Numbered from the stretch's first letter, positions 33,054 through 45,486 are shown. The stretch is DNA of 64,000 nt from Prostheceraeus crozeri (GCA_907163375.1 CAJQUW010006835.1:124001-188000), one strand, 5' to 3'. Notes: generated by a model from the letters alone, not told the origin. Program-made: numbers and translations.

Positions 33054-33200
33054 GTTATTTACGCAACTAGTGCAAAATATCCGTCTTCATTGCTTTCTTC
33101 GAGGTCAACATATCTATGCAAGAGTCCGAAGGGCGAGGCCATAGAATGTTGATCGAGGAGAAAGCAAAAGATGGATATTTTGCACTAGTTGTGTAGGTAA
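33054..33200. repeat. Hairpin repeat with CCGAAGGGCG loop, copy 2
   Basis: Same architecture and similar sequence to 23458-23608: gttatttacgcaactagtgc ... gcactagttgtgtaggtaa around gagtccgaagggcgag. The shared loop and arms show one family. Confidence 0.8.
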
Positions 33201-34114
33201 TTTTATTTTTCACCGATATCATGACCATTATGACTAATCTAATTCTATGGTGTTTCATAAGTTACAATAATAAGCGGTTTTATATAATTCAATCGCATAT
33301 ATCTATATAGAAATCTACAATTCAACCAGTGCAATAATGAAAATATTACTGCACGCCCGTGTAGTAATCTGCTTTACGGGTAAAATAAAGTGACAGGATA
33401 TCTACATTATACGCACGGTGAAAAATAAAGACATATTCAACAGTATGTCATGTAAGTTAATGGTTTTTTGAAGATCTCAGGGGCCATAATGCACCTCCGT
33501 GAATAACAAGAAAAAGCTTGAGGCAAGTAGGGTTACAGTTATGAATGAAAGGAGTGAGAATGTGCGCGGCCATTTTCAGTGTGCATGTCATCTGTCTTAC
33601 ATAATTTCACTTCATTTCTTCTTCTATCTAAAAGTCAGAATTCAACCTCCGCTTCATTTCTTTCAGTAGTCATTTGTGCTTGTTAGGAATCGATAAAGTT
33701 GAAATTGAAGCTAGATGTGTGTAATCTGATGCAATGACTGTCTTCTTCAATCCATCAAATGTCTCTTTGATGTCATATCTGAGTGATTATTCAACAGTTA
33801 ATGTAAAATCATGAAGTCTTGTTGCATCTCCTCAGAGAACACGCTTTCCTCATCTTCTTTGTTAATTGGCACAGTTCCTTGTTTATCTCAACTCCTGCTG
33901 AGAATCACTGAGCTGTTGACAGAAGCAGACTTTGATTGACTGTCACATTTTACGTTTTTTAAACGGCAATTGTTCTCTTGATTGCAAGAATTAATTGCAA
34001 TTGGAGTAAGGACGGCCGGTGTTTGCGACTTTTGCTAACAACATTGAAAATGATTAATTAGTAAACAAAAGTGTAGATCCAGGGATTGGAAGAAAATTGA
34101 TTAAGAAGATGCAA

Positions 34115-34190
34115 TGATGATGATTCCTGATATTGGATGAAATAGCAGCTATTCAGGTCTGTTTCCATTTTTCAAAGGAGGATGCAACTT
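34115..34190 (+). repeat. Dispersed repeat, partner at 19310-19385
   Basis: Matches the minus strand of 19310-19385 through gatgattcctgatattgga and tccatttttca. The family is unknown. Confidence 0.55.
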
Positions 34191-34208
34191 AATATTTTAT
34201 TATACTAA

Positions 34209-35080
34209 CAGAGTTGATCACAAAGAGACGGACCACCTAAATTGTGTCAAATTTCAATCGATTCTCATGTCTTTCAATCGCATACTATGGTGACAAGCTA
34301 TACACCATGCAAGAGCCTATGTTCTCAGCTTTTCAATGAGCCATTGTACATTTGTATCAGTCAAGGTTTAAGGTGGATAGAGGTCGAAATGTGAAAACCG
34401 CCACTTTCAAAAATCTCAAATGCCAAGAGGCCCCTACAGGAAAACTGCCAACGTTGATAAGCAAAGGTTGATTCAATCTTTCGAACGCGGAGACGATTTC
34501 ATTGATCTTGCCCGACAATTGGGAATCAAACGCCAAATTGCAAGATCAATCATAATGAAGTCTCGAAAGATAGAAGAGTAAATCAGCATGGAGGACTTCG
34601 TTATCGCAAAGTTGATGATTCGATGAGAGGCGCACTGTTAGAGATAGTCAACGAAAAACCATTGGCTACTCTAAAAGAGATTAATGCTATTTTGAGACTG
34701 ATTTTGTAAATGAACTCAGTGCTATTGTGAGTGAAGAAGCTGCATTTTTTGCCATGGACAATTGCAAGTGTCATTTTCGTGCTATACCACCGAGAGAAAA
34801 TCATAAGATAATTTTTCTTCCACCATACTCACCATTTTTAAACCCTCAAGAGGGCGCATTTTGTCTTTCAATCGCATATTATGGTGACAAGCTATACACC
34901 ATGCAAGAACCTATGTTCTCAGCTTTTCAATCAGCCATTGTACATTTGTATCAGTCAAGGTTTATGGTGGATAGAGGTCGAAATGTAAAATCGCCACTTT
35001 CAAAAATCTCAAATGTCAATATGGAAGCATCTGAGCATGATAATAAATCAAACACAATTTCAAAGGGCTTTCTCTGAACA
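34209..35080 (+). mobile_element. IS630/Tc1-like transposon relic
   Basis: The left terminus cagagttgatca at 34209 matches the nested element at 16911. A transposase relic follows. The helix-turn-helix part (34434-34580) reads KTANVDKQRLIQSF, then DLARQLGIKRQIARS. After an internal gap, the catalytic end in 34727-34860 reads FAMDNCKCHF and IIFLPPYSPFLNPQE. Asp to Glu spacing is 30 residues. A ~118 bp segment is present twice in direct orientation (34279-34395 and 34866-34985). No right terminus is visible. The copy is inactive. Confidence 0.75.
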
Positions 35081-35511
35081 TTCTTTTTATGTATTGCCTA
35101 TCGAAATCGGTACACCTTTAGAGAAGTTACGGTGTCCTAAATTCATTGCATAACTTTCTGTTTCTGTTGATTGTTGAAAAGTTGTTTTCATTTTGTGTGG
35201 GAGTGAAAAGATATCTCTCCCATGTAAACTGCCATTAAATAAAGGCAGGAAAAAATTAGCTTTTCAGTCCCACGGGATCAAAAAATTAACTTTTCCTCCC
35301 GCAAATAACTTTTCCAATGAAAACTCCTATACAAGACAAATCATAGAAGTGTATAAACAAATTGTGACTAGCCAGAGACTACCAAGATATCGATACAGTC
35401 CCTGGATTTGCTCATTCATAGATTTCGCGACGCAACCATCAATTTCATAATGAACAATAGACATCTATGAACCACAAAATGAAAAGCTACGTTCTTCCGA
35501 GAAGAAATAAA

Positions 35512-35583
35512 CGTTTCCTCCCATAGCTATCTGTCCATCCTCTCTGCGCTCGGGCTGTACAAGATAGCTGCGGGAGGAAAAGT
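35512..35583. repeat. Small hairpin with GCTCGGGC loop
   Basis: The arm tttcctcccatagctatctg pairs with aagatagctgcgggaggaaa around gcgctcgggc. Related fragments (cttttcctcccgc at 35292) lie 220 bp upstream in opposite orientation. Confidence 0.6.
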
Positions 35584-36798
35584 TGATATTTCCTCAAGAA
35601 AATAACTGTCACAGCTTCTGGCGCTAACAAGATCATTTTCCAATATCCATGGTGTCTAGACGTCTGCATAGCCAGATCAAAGCGTTGATCCAAAAGATCG
35701 GCAATGATAAAATGATATCATAAAAATGTTTGTTCCATTATATGTTTTCTTGAAGATTCATGAAGATTATATTTTATATGAAGCAAATTTTGTCTCTTTC
35801 GTTTGTTCTATCGCGTCCTTCCTCACTGGTTGATTAATGTAGCGAAGGCTATTGTCTTTCAGTCTGTCTATCATACAGATTGTCAAACAATTTTAGTTTA
35901 AAAACACCAGTTTAAATTTGTTTTTCTGAATTGTCTTAGTTTCCATAATACGAGTATAATATAAGCTTATGAATGAATTATTAACATGTTAAGAAAGGCT
36001 TTGAAATTTGGAAATACAGGTGCGGTCAAAGCTCGACATTTCGGACTTGGATAATTAAGATTCTCGCTAATAAAGACCGCTGTTTTCTGGGATTAGCTCT
36101 ACATGTGCAGCGTATATATCATATATTGGTATATATAGTAGGCCCATGATTGAACATTGAACTTATTAGTAACTGTCTTGATGTTTTTGAAGTCTTGACT
36201 GTGATCTAAATATTTTTGACTTTGTTTCGTACTTTAGATACTGTTGGCGTAACCAACTGCATGGTGTAGGCATATTTGTAATTCGAGTGTATGATGCTTA
36301 AATCAAAACTTGCGATGTCTAATGTATAGGCTATAGGCCCTACCGTAAGTTTTGATATACAAGAAGCTTTGTATGACTAAACTGCTTTCTTCGGCCTTCA
36401 ATTATTTGTGATATATCGATGCTACATGCACTCTAATTTCAACTTCATTGCTAAGAGCAGTAAAAGTAGCATGGTAGCAGTGCAAATCGAAACATTCGTA
36501 TGACTAAGTCTATTTACGGTGTAGGCCTACCCATATTTCACTAAAAAATGGCATGTTTTCAGTATTAAAAAATTAAATGACATCATTTTATATCATTTCA
36601 TAAAATTCGTAAAATGAAATCGCATTACATTATTTTAGAAAGAAAATGTTATCATTGCCGATCATAGGTTGACCCAGATGCGTTGCAAACAAAATTTTCT
36701 TTCGGTTTTGAATTCACACCAATTACGAATGTAGTTCATGCATTTAATGTAGGCTTTGATGGGTCTACTCAGGATACCATCCAAACTGATAGCCGCCA
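35584..36798. other. No recognised feature
   Basis: AT-rich sequence containing several taggcctac-like motifs but no supported gene, RNA or repeat family. Confidence 0.45.
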
Positions 36799-38190
36799 TT
36801 AATATCCATATAAGGCTATTTTGCGACTTTTGGTAGCCTAATAAGCAAAATTGAAATATGAGAGTGGAAAATTCAAAATCAAGAATTGTAGTCTATTCAA
36901 ACGATGATGATTAGCAATTGCAATTAATTGATTGATTGCCTAAAATTGATTGCAACTAATTCTTGGTAACCCTTGTTTGCAGTTAATTGGTTAAGCGGGA
37001 GGTCGTTCATGTACACGTAGAAATGTGCTCTCCGTTTAGTTTTGCAAAAATAAAAACTATGTTTACTGTCTTAGTTGCTCTCGTGGATGCTGCAGAATAA
37101 TACAAACAAACAACATGCAAAGTGAACGAAGGTTCAAAACAAAACAATAAGCGAAAGCTGTTCAGTTGTTCGAATCATCACCAACGTTCTCATCAATGTA
37201 TTCATGTAGCCATCTCAGACATTTTTTGACATTGCTCCACAGACGTTATCTTCGCGACTCTAATATTTCGTGACTCAGTTTCTCCTGTAGAAGTTGACAA
37301 CATGCAGTTTACATTTATTTTCAAAAGTCTTCATTTGAGCCGTATTCAGCACGGCTTGGGTATCACAATGCAATGAAGCACGCTCCAACATTGTCTCTAT
37401 GCTGCTTCATGTGAGAACTGTTCAATGCGCATCGTCTACTGTCAATTTTCAACAGATCCTCAAAAAATAAATTCTTCTAAAATGCTGACCGAGCGGGCAG
37501 AAACGTATGCCCTCATTAGACAGTTGTTTGCGACAGTTAATTGCATTGTAATTTTGGGGACTATTAGATAATACACTAGGTGAAATGCCACGCTCAATGA
37601 CGCGTAATTCCTGCGTAAACTACGCGTAATTACACATGACCCTAAACATCCGTGACTATGCGTGACATTCCTGCAACATCTGTCGGCAGTCCTGTTATAT
37701 AGACTTTGCGTCTCATGTGTCTGCATGTATCAGAGGCTAAACAATGTGATAGGACCTCAATTTCATGCTCAGGGAAGACAGAACATGCTTAGCGGTTCAT
37801 CCGAGGTTCAAGCGGCAACGCGGACAACCGTACAAGACGCACAAGCTATAAACGTTCGCCCGCACGTATTCATAAACATTCCCCATGTTTTAACAGCATC
37901 AGATCAAGTGATTTCTGACTCTTAGTGCAGCGCGCATGTACGCGCGTAGAAGTATAGAATGTCTTTTAGCACGGATGTTTGGGGTGTTCCGTAATTACGC
38001 TTGGCATGTCACGTAGTGTAGGATCATTGATGTCAGGCAAGATCCTTGGGATTTCGGAGCTCAAAACGGCCCGGGTATGATAAAATTGAGTGTCAAAATG
38101 GATTGACTGCTCAATCTTTTCATGTAATCAGAAATAATCATGCAGGAAAAGTGAAAGTCTTCTCACAAGAACTGTGTGTAAATACATGTA
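36799..38190 (-). repeat. 1.39 kb repeat unit, copy 1 (inverse of 51533-52921)
   Basis: The whole segment is the reverse complement of 51533-52921 with high similarity and nearly equal length (1392 and 1389 bp). The left limit is TTAA at 36799-36802, and the right limit is the tacatgta palindrome at 38183-38190. A 445 bp TIR element is nested in both copies. No coding region was recognised. It may be a non-autonomous transposon or a segmental duplication. Confidence 0.85.
37574..38018. mobile_element. 445 bp MITE with TA flanks, nested in the 1.39 kb unit
   Basis: The ends cactaggtgaaatgccacg and tggcatgtcacgtagtg are inverted repeats extending ~50 bp to tccgtg / cacgga. TA lies on both sides (37572-37573, 38019-38020), compatible with Tc1/mariner. 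The orthologous position in the other unit is 51744-52178, so it inserted before the unit was copied. Confidence 0.75.
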
Positions 38191-38647
38191 TTTGTTTTGA
38201 CACTGATCAGGGTAAATTCTCAAGGATGAGATGATGCATTATCGGGTTCCGGGACTTAATTCTAGAGATGAATCAATTTTGTAAACAATCAGTTAAAACT
38301 CCAATCAGTTGCTAGAAAGTTGGTTGAAATGTTAAGGAAAGCTCTTTGCAATGTCCTCAATGGCAATTAAGAAGAACTGAATTTATGAAACCGGCCATAT
38401 CTTGTCTACGGAAAGCTGTTTATTGAAATTTGTTTGATCAAAAATATATTTGTAAAGAAATTATGATGATAAACGCGAATATATGCAACGTGCACCGACG
38501 TTATAATTATCAACCAATTGGAAGCCCGTTGGCATGACAACGCATGCCCACCACGCAGCATTGTTTTATGGATGTCCGCTCTAGTCCTCTTCATGATTAT
38601 TCGATATTAATCAAATAACAATCCTTGTCATGAAAAGCATCATTGCA

Positions 38648-38895
38648 CACTGTAAACTGTACACCGTTAAATACATAATAGTCGCTAAACTTCACAGAAA
38701 ATATCCGTAAATGTCTTTTGAAATGATGACGTCACAGCATGATGAGTGATGACGTCACAACATGACGTAGCAGTTAAATTCCATCCATATCAGATAAAAC
38801 AAACGCCTGTCTTTACGGATATTTACAGTTCAGACTGTAAAACCGTGAAACTAATTTTAGCCGTTCATTTTAACGGATATTTACGGTTTACACTG
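38648..38895. mobile_element. 248 bp MITE with CACTGTAAAC-type ends
   Basis: The left end is cactgtaaactgta and the right end, reversed, is cagtgtaaaccgta. Inside are two further atatccgtaaat / acggatattta pairs. A double palindrome tgatgacgtcac (CRE-like, at about 38724 and 38747) lies in the interior. No clear target duplication, so the superfamily is open. Confidence 0.55.
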
Positions 38896-39664
38896 CAGAT
38901 CTACAGCGACTCACTTTTGAAGCAGACCCTCTGTCCGGCCTGAGGACGAACAAAAATCAGATTCGATAAATAAAAAGATAGTAAAATCATAAAATTCATG
39001 AAAGCTATAAAAATGCATTTGTCATATAATTAGTAGGATATTGCATAATATTAGTAATGACGAAGGAGCAGATAAAATAGCAAAGCAGGATATTAACGAA
39101 TACATAATGATTTTATAACGCAGGGCATCCAATAATATTCTTAAAACAGACAGGTTATCACGTCACAGCATCACATTTATAATTGTAAAGTCTTCATAAC
39201 ACAATCATAACGTTTGGTTGGCATTTGCGAACAAAATAAATAGCTGCTGTCATTGATAATTCCTTCATGCTCACATGAAATAGTAGTAGGAGTCTCAACA
39301 TTCTCGGTGGTTCTTGCAGGCTTACAATCACGCCGACCTCGATGATCTGGGGAGCTTCTTCTGATGTAAATCACATGCCGAACTCCGCGGTGAGAGTTCG
39401 TATTTATCATGTGACAGCGTGCCGTCTCCTTCAATGACTGCATTATTCAATTTGCATTCGCCACAACTGCTCCAATTCTAAACAAACATCAGCAGGAAAA
39501 CATCCTGTTGTCGCTTTGCCAGCTGATCAATCGAACTCTTCAGACAATTGTCAAGGGAATGGCAAGATCTGTACTCGAATGCACTTATTTCTTACAGAAT
39601 GAGCGCTTGACAGTTCAAAGTTCTTTGCCATGACTTCACAATTAGGAAAGAAGTTCTTCATTCT
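38896..39664. other. No recognised feature
   Basis: Short frames only, including an 88-codon minus-strand frame (39177-39443) with no motif. Confidence 0.4.
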
Positions 39665-39740
39665 GGTGCTGTGGCCTTGTGGTAGAGTGTTCGCTCTGCG
39701 TCCGAGAGACATTGGTTCTAATCGTGGTCGGGTTAAACCT
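39665..39740 (+). repeat. tRNA-derived SINE head
   Basis: The A-box-like gtggccttgtggtagagtg and the B-box-like ggttctaatcg are spaced as in a tRNA. The tail then departs from tRNA (ggttaaacctaagac). A mirrored relative lies at 60245-60325, which shares gtggccttgtgg. It is a SINE fragment, not a functional tRNA. Confidence 0.7.
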
Positions 39741-40039
39741 AAGACTTTTAAAATAGGTACAATCTGCATTCGTCATAAACACTCAGCAATAAAAGAATGA
39801 GAGTGGGATAAATGACAACTCGGCTACATGGAAGAAAGGTGCTTAATGTGCTTCCTAGTATAAGCAACGTCAATTTATTAATTTTTTTCATTCACGTGAA
39901 GCGCTTGAGTCGACCATCAAATCTAATTGTGATCGAATCATTCCTCAAATTGGTTGGTCCACTTCAAATACAATGCATTTGGAGGGCAAAGACTAAAATA
40001 CGTCTCTGACAGATGCTGGCACATTAAGAGCAGATTTGT

Positions 40040-40565
40040 GGGAGGTGCGAAGGTCTTTGAAGTTGGTGTGATTCAGGGTTGCAGCAGACCACTGGGTGGT
40101 GCGACGGCCTTTGAAGATGGTGTGATTCAGGGTTGCAGCAGACCACTGGGTGGTGCGACGGTCTTTGAAGTTGGTGTGATTCAAGGCTGGATCAGGCCTC
40201 TGGGTGGTGCGATTCAGGACTAGGGCAGACCACTGGGTGGTGCGACGCCCATTGAAGTTGGTGTGATTCAGGGTTGCAGCAGGCCGCTGGGTGGTGCGAC
40301 GTCCTTTGAAGTTGGTGCGATTCAGGACTAGGGCAGACCACTGGGTGGTGCGACGCCCATTGAAGTTGGTGCGACTCAAGGCTGGATCAAGCCGCTGGGT
40401 GGTGCGACGGCCTTTGAAGTTGGTGTGATTCAAGGCTGGATCAGGCCGCTGGGTGGTGCGACGGCCTTTGAAGTTGGTGTGTTTCAGGGTTGCAGCAGGC
40501 CGCTGGGTGGTGCGATGGCCTTTGAAGTTGATGTGATTCAGGGCTGGATCAGGCCTCTGGGTGGA
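40040..40565 (+). repeat. 54 bp tandem repeat, nine to ten units
   Basis: The unit core gggtggtgcgacggcctttg is followed by aagttggtgtgattcaggg. Units vary between gttgcagcag and actagggcag types. The 146-codon minus-strand frame here is a by-product of the period being divisible by three. Confidence 0.9.
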
Positions 40566-40847
40566 TTGTTTCTACATCTGAAAAGCAATTAAATGACAAT
40601 AAAATTCTTGGCATCTGATGAAATCCTTGTTGCACAATCCTGAGAACAGTTAATTCATGATTCAATCAAAAATAAGATTAAATGAATAAATGAAACTTGC
40701 TTATACTTTTTACTAATTTTCTGGCTACCAAGCTTTACATTTAAAATTACATTTCATCCTCTGGAGTTGGTGAGGTCTGTCAAATCGATGTGATCATCAA
40801 CAGTATCATTCAATGTACTGACAACACTTTTTTCAAAGTACCTCCTA

Positions 40848-41100
40848 TCATGAAAGATTCCTATCCCACCTGTTGTACTGCTGAAGTATACGTCGCTGTC
40901 TGACCGCTGCATTTACCAACCCACAGCGGTCGAAAAGTCCGGAGTGATCGTTCCTTCGGCACTCCAATTTCTTTGATTTGTTGTCGGACGGATCTCCGAC
41001 ACTCGGGGCTGCTCCAGCTCTTGTCACTGGCTGTGATTCGTAGAAACGCTCTGGCCTTTGACTTACGCAATAGTCTTCCTTCTGTGATGTATCCATTCGG
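40848..41100 (-). other. GC-richer patch with overlapping open frames
   Basis: Two minus-strand frames and one plus-strand frame overlap here, and base composition is richer in G and C than the surroundings. One minus frame (82 codons) contains QRPERFYESQPVTR and LVNAAVRQRRILQQYN. I do not recognise it. It lies just upstream of a LINE relic on the opposite strand and may be mobile-element debris. Confidence 0.25.
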
Positions 41101-41184
41101 TCAAAAGAATGAACTGTTTATGTTTACTGTTTGTCATTGTATAGAATTTGAAAGTGGACTAATGTCACTTGTCTAGTTGTCAAC

Positions 41185-41480
41185 ATGAGCAAATCAAAAT
41201 GTATTCGCTATGGTAAACCTACTTCAATCTCACCCACTCTAAAACTGCAAAATTGTTCGCAAACAAGTTTTCTTGGTTTTAGAAACAGCAGTGATTTACA
41301 ATGGTCATCTCATGTACAAAGCATGATATGCAAAAAAGGCCAGTCAAAAGGATTTATCTCTTACAGTTACAGCTTAAAAATGATCTGATTTGTGTGTGCA
41401 GCAATTGTACAAGACCAGTGCAATTGCAGAGATGAACTCTAAAGAAACCGTCTAACTTGAAAGACTTCAAAACTGGTGCC
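41185..41480 (+). pseudogene. LINE reverse-transcriptase C-terminal relic
   Basis: The frame reads MSKSKCIRYGK, then TSFLGFRNSSDLQWSSHV then MICKKGQSKG. In a later frame come LERLQNWCHRLVCEK. This matches the typical end of non-LTR reverse transcriptases (K.K..., FLG...LxWxxHI, KK..., LExLQNR..R.I). The N-terminal catalytic core with the YxDD box is not present. The clade (CR1/Jockey-like or RTE) cannot be settled from this piece. Confidence 0.6.
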
Positions 41481-41904
41481 ATAGATTAGTATGTGAAAAG
41501 GGATGTAGCTGAGTGCAGCTTGTGACAATAAGCCATTCCTGAAGACAAGACAGTCCAATCACTTGCTAAATCAGTATTTTCCGAGACTTTTTAAGCATCA
41601 TTCTTCGTAGCTGGCTTTGCCAGAGAGGGAAGGAACGAATAAAGTTTTCTACGTATTCCGCAACTTTCCACCAATTTTGAATGACATCGACTTAAAACTC
41701 TCGTCACAATGAGATTTCACAAATTTCAATGTATGATTATTTTGCGCATTTGGGCCGATTTGTCAGAACACCTCAGTAGAGCGAGGGTCATGCAATGAGT
41801 TGCTTTCTTTAATATTTTATCTTGCTTCTTTCTTTGTAAACAACTTTGTAGGTCATTTTTGTAATGACTATTTTCATTCATTGAATACAAACATCATATG
41901 ATTG

Positions 41905-41960
41905 ACATTAGCCTTGAATGCCAGAGGTCGGTGGTTCAAGTCCACCAGGAAGCGCAGTTC
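41905..41960 (+). repeat. tRNA T-arm-like SINE fragment
   Basis: The sequence ggtggttcaagtccacc forms a perfect 5 bp stem with a 7-base loop containing a B box. No matching D-arm or acceptor stem is visible upstream, so this is at most a SINE or tRNA fragment. Confidence 0.35.
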
Positions 41961-42889
41961 TTTTCCTTCTGCGAAAATCAATTGATTCAGTTTATCTATT
42001 GCTTTGGAATTCCCCGAGACAGAAATAGAATGAAAATTTTCTGATAAAAATCTCAAGACATTTAACCTGAAAAGAAATTGAGTTGATTGTCAAGAAAATT
42101 TCAGCGATTAAAGCCGTCATACATGTTACACAACTTTCATACATGTTTGAACAAGCTTACATGCCCATTCAAGCGGCTGTGTAATATTCAAAGACTGACC
42201 ACATCTCTGCAAGTTATTCAACTTTTGGAGACAGCATAATTTGTCCTCAACAAAGATATCGGACAATTTCAATGCATTAGAAGATAGGAGCTGTCATAGA
42301 TATTTTTGTGATCATCATAGACATCTCTAGTTTCCAATTTTCAGGTGAGTTTGCAGCCTACATCTTCCATTGTCTTCGGCTTCTTCTTCCTAAGACGTTG
42401 CATGAAGTGACTGCACATCATGACTTAGTCAATTTCTTTTTAATCGGTTGAAAGTGTTCTTCTCTCCGTCAAGAATGTTCGAGGGTTGCTTCATGCTGCA
42501 AATGACGACAACGATGGACCGTAGCAGCTCACTGACATGTCATGCTGGCACTGACCGCATTAAACGTCCCCCTTGTCTCGTAATCTGCCGTGATTCAGGT
42601 GCATCGGACACATGACCGCCACACAAGAATGCGTTATACATCGCGGTTATCGCAAATGAATGAAATCCGTTCCAACACAGTGAACTCTGCAATGCGCGCA
42701 AGTGGCTCAGTGATCTGCAAGAAGGGTTAGCGATATGCAAGGCCAGAGGTTCAAGGCGGAGCAGGGTAAGAACGGGACACAATCTGATAGACATCATGGC
42801 TCCAAGAACACTGACATCCATGTCAAGTCCCAAGCCAAACAATGAGAGCAGGTGAATGAGAGAAAACCAATGAATTCTGTTCCTGATCT

Positions 42890-43850
42890 CCAATTTAAAT
42901 GAATTGATTGCTCTGAATTCCAGTTTCAATGAATTGATTGCTCTGAATTCAAATTTCAATGAATTGATTGCGGTGAATTCCTATTTCATTGAACTGATTG
43001 CTGTGAATTCCTATTTCATTGAACTGATTGCTGTGAATTCCAATTTCAATGAACTGATTGCTCTGAATTCCAATTTCAATGAATTGATTGCTCTGAATTC
43101 CAATTTCAATGAATTGATTGCTGTGAATTCCTATTTCATTGAATTGATTGCTCTGAATTCCAAATTCAATGAACTGATTGCTGTGAATTCCAAATTCAAT
43201 GAATTGATTCCTGAGAATTCCAATTTCATTGAATTGATTGCTGTGAATTCAAATTTCAATGAATTGATTGCTGTGAACTCCAATTTCAATGAATTGATTG
43301 CTGTGAATTCAAATTTCATTGAATTGATTCCTGTGAACTCCAGTTTCAATGAATTGATTGCTGTGAATTCAAATTTCATTGAATTGATTCCTGTGAACTC
43401 CAGTTTCAATGAATTGATTGCTGTGAATTCAAATTTCATTGAATTGATTCCTGTGAACTCCAATTTCAATGAATTGATTGCTCTGAACTCCAATTTCAAT
43501 GAATTGATTGCTGCAAATTCATTTTTCAATGAATTAATTGCTGTGAATTCCAATTTCAATGAATTGATTGCTGCGAATTCCTATTTCATTGAATTGATTG
43601 CTGTGAATTCCTTTTTCAATGAATTGATTGCTCTGAACTCCAATTTCAATGAATTGATTGCTCTGAATTCCAATTTCAATGAATTGATTGCTCTGAACTC
43701 CAATTTCAATGAATTGATTGCTCTGAACTCCAATTTCAATGAATTGATTGTATGAAATCCAATTTCAATGAATTGATTGCTCTGAACTCCAATTTCAATG
43801 AATTTATTGTCTGAAATCCAATTTCAATGAATTGATTGCTGAGAATTCCT
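42890..43850 (+). repeat. 30 bp minisatellite, about 32 units
   Basis: The unit is gaattgattgctgtgaattc plus caatttcaat. The array is so regular that each 60 bases hold two units. A dimer is repeated exactly at 43321-43380 and 43381-43440. Near the right end 29 bp units appear. A 283-codon frame on + (repeat LIAVNSNFNE) and a 142-codon frame on - are both open simply because 30 is a multiple of three. Confidence 0.95.
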
Positions 43851-44344
43851 CCGTTGTGGAGGGGAACCGCATTTTCAGTCTCTGATAAGGCAGCGGAGAT
43901 TCCGTCCATGTGTTTCTCGTCGAGATTGATAACCCTCCGGCGAGATTCGCACTTTCACGTCCAATTTCACGGTTGGAAGTAGCGGTTTTGGTAATGTCTT
44001 TTGAGAGACAGGTCTTGACGGATGACTGAATCTCCACAGACGGTGAATGATCATTGTTATCTACTTATTCTTCATAAGAAACATCTTCTCATCGACCTGA
44101 TTCATTCTTTTCGGTTGGAAAGTACAGCTCACAAGAAATCCATAAATAGGCTTTCTTCTGAAATGAATTTCTTCACATAGGTGATGCTGACACATTCCCT
44201 AACAAGACAGATGGACATCACAAGGTTTCTTCGCTTCATCTGAAGATCATAAATGAAAGGATTTGAACATGATGGAACTGGAACTCACAACCCGCTTTGA
44301 AGGACTCAATTTTCCTTGATGACACCGTCTCTCACATTCAGGTG

Positions 44345-44460
44345 GCTGGTAGAGTGTCAAAAATTATAGCACAGTGAACATTTTTGTATCAAAACATTGT
44401 TTTTTCGGAAATTTTGTTCCTGAGTTCTAAAAGAATATTGATTGATTTTGCCAATTATTA
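44345..44460 (+). repeat. Dispersed repeat, partner at 62345-62465
   Basis: Shares the order gtcaaaaa / ctcaaaaa, acagtg, atcaaaa, ttgttcctg.g.tc.aaa with 62345-62465. Strongly diverged, family unknown. Confidence 0.35.
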
Positions 44461-44590
44461 CTGCATTTACATACTAGAGATTTGATGCTTGAGATTGTGA
44501 TGTTTAAGTATTACGAATCTCAATAAGTAAACGAACGAATCGAGTGAATTTTTCTGTTTAGAATATTAAAACATTTAGTCTAAAAGGAAG

Positions 44591-45313
44591 TTAACACGTT
44601 GAGTGCTACGTCAGCCAGATGTGGCTGACACGCAGGTTTTCCGAAGAACCAGGTCAGCTGGCTGACACGCAGAAAAATAAGTACATGTCCGTCTTTTACA
44701 TACTAGATGACTTGTCGACTTTCTTCATGTATTTAGCGTTTACAGGACAGAACTTATAATTAGTAAAATAGTTTTCAAATGTATGTGTGAAAATTTGCTC
44801 CGGCGTCCGACATGTTTTTATTCATCAAATGAACTATATTGTAGCCTACTTTCTAAGCTTCTCTCAGAAAGAGTTACTATGTTTTATATTCTAAATTATA
44901 AAAATGATAACACCCCTTACCTCACAAATAGCCGTCAACATATTATTGTATACAATTGTCTGAACTACATGTATATATATCTTTCTATCATACAACTTCA
45001 GTTTCATTTACTAGTTACTAAGAAATTAATGACAATTCAAATAGTGTAATTAAGACAAGTAATTCTTAATTTTTTAGTGGTTTTCTCCTGAAGTTCTATC
45101 TGAAACTACAAATCTTTTTACTATACAGATGTTTAAACCTTGCACATGAAATTTTCATACAAAATACTAACATGTATTGAATAACTTCAGAACAGGAGAA
45201 ACCTTGTCTATAAAGAAACAACCACCGCAAATGCTTTCATTCAGACAGTGATGAACGTTCAATTATAGCAACACGTTTCTCACTGGAGAGACAAAGTTTA
45301 TCCAATGTGTTAA
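44591..45313. mobile_element. Possible piggyBac-type element
   Basis: The left end TTAACACGTTGAGTGC is typical of piggyBac termini. Beside it are the repeated subterminal motifs tggctgacacgcag (44623 and 44661) and the palindrome gtcagccagatgtggctgac. A candidate right end, ccaatgtgTTAA (45304-45313), matches only the first few bases. No transposase is present. The right limit is tentative. Confidence 0.4.
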
Positions 45314-45486
45314 GTTAATTGCCATTGAGATTTCATTGACAGCAATGTGATTAAAATCTTCACGCAAAAGTTTGAAAATTTCCTCCTCTTGTCTCGGCTT
45401 TCGAGTTTGTTAACTTAGCAAATTTTGTCAATAACTTATTTTTCCAGCAGACGAAATTGAGCCGCTCTAAGCATACACTCGTACAC

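Noticed and set aside
39993-40433. 146-codon minus-strand frame rich in Arg and Thr
   Set aside because: It follows from the 54 bp tandem repeat.
42904-43755. 283-codon open frame with a 10-residue repeat
   Set aside because: It lies wholly in a 30 bp minisatellite that is also open on the other strand. The frame follows from the period.
42895-43850. Regular 30 bp repeats resembling a CRISPR array
   Set aside because: There are no unique spacers; units are directly joined. The context is eukaryotic.
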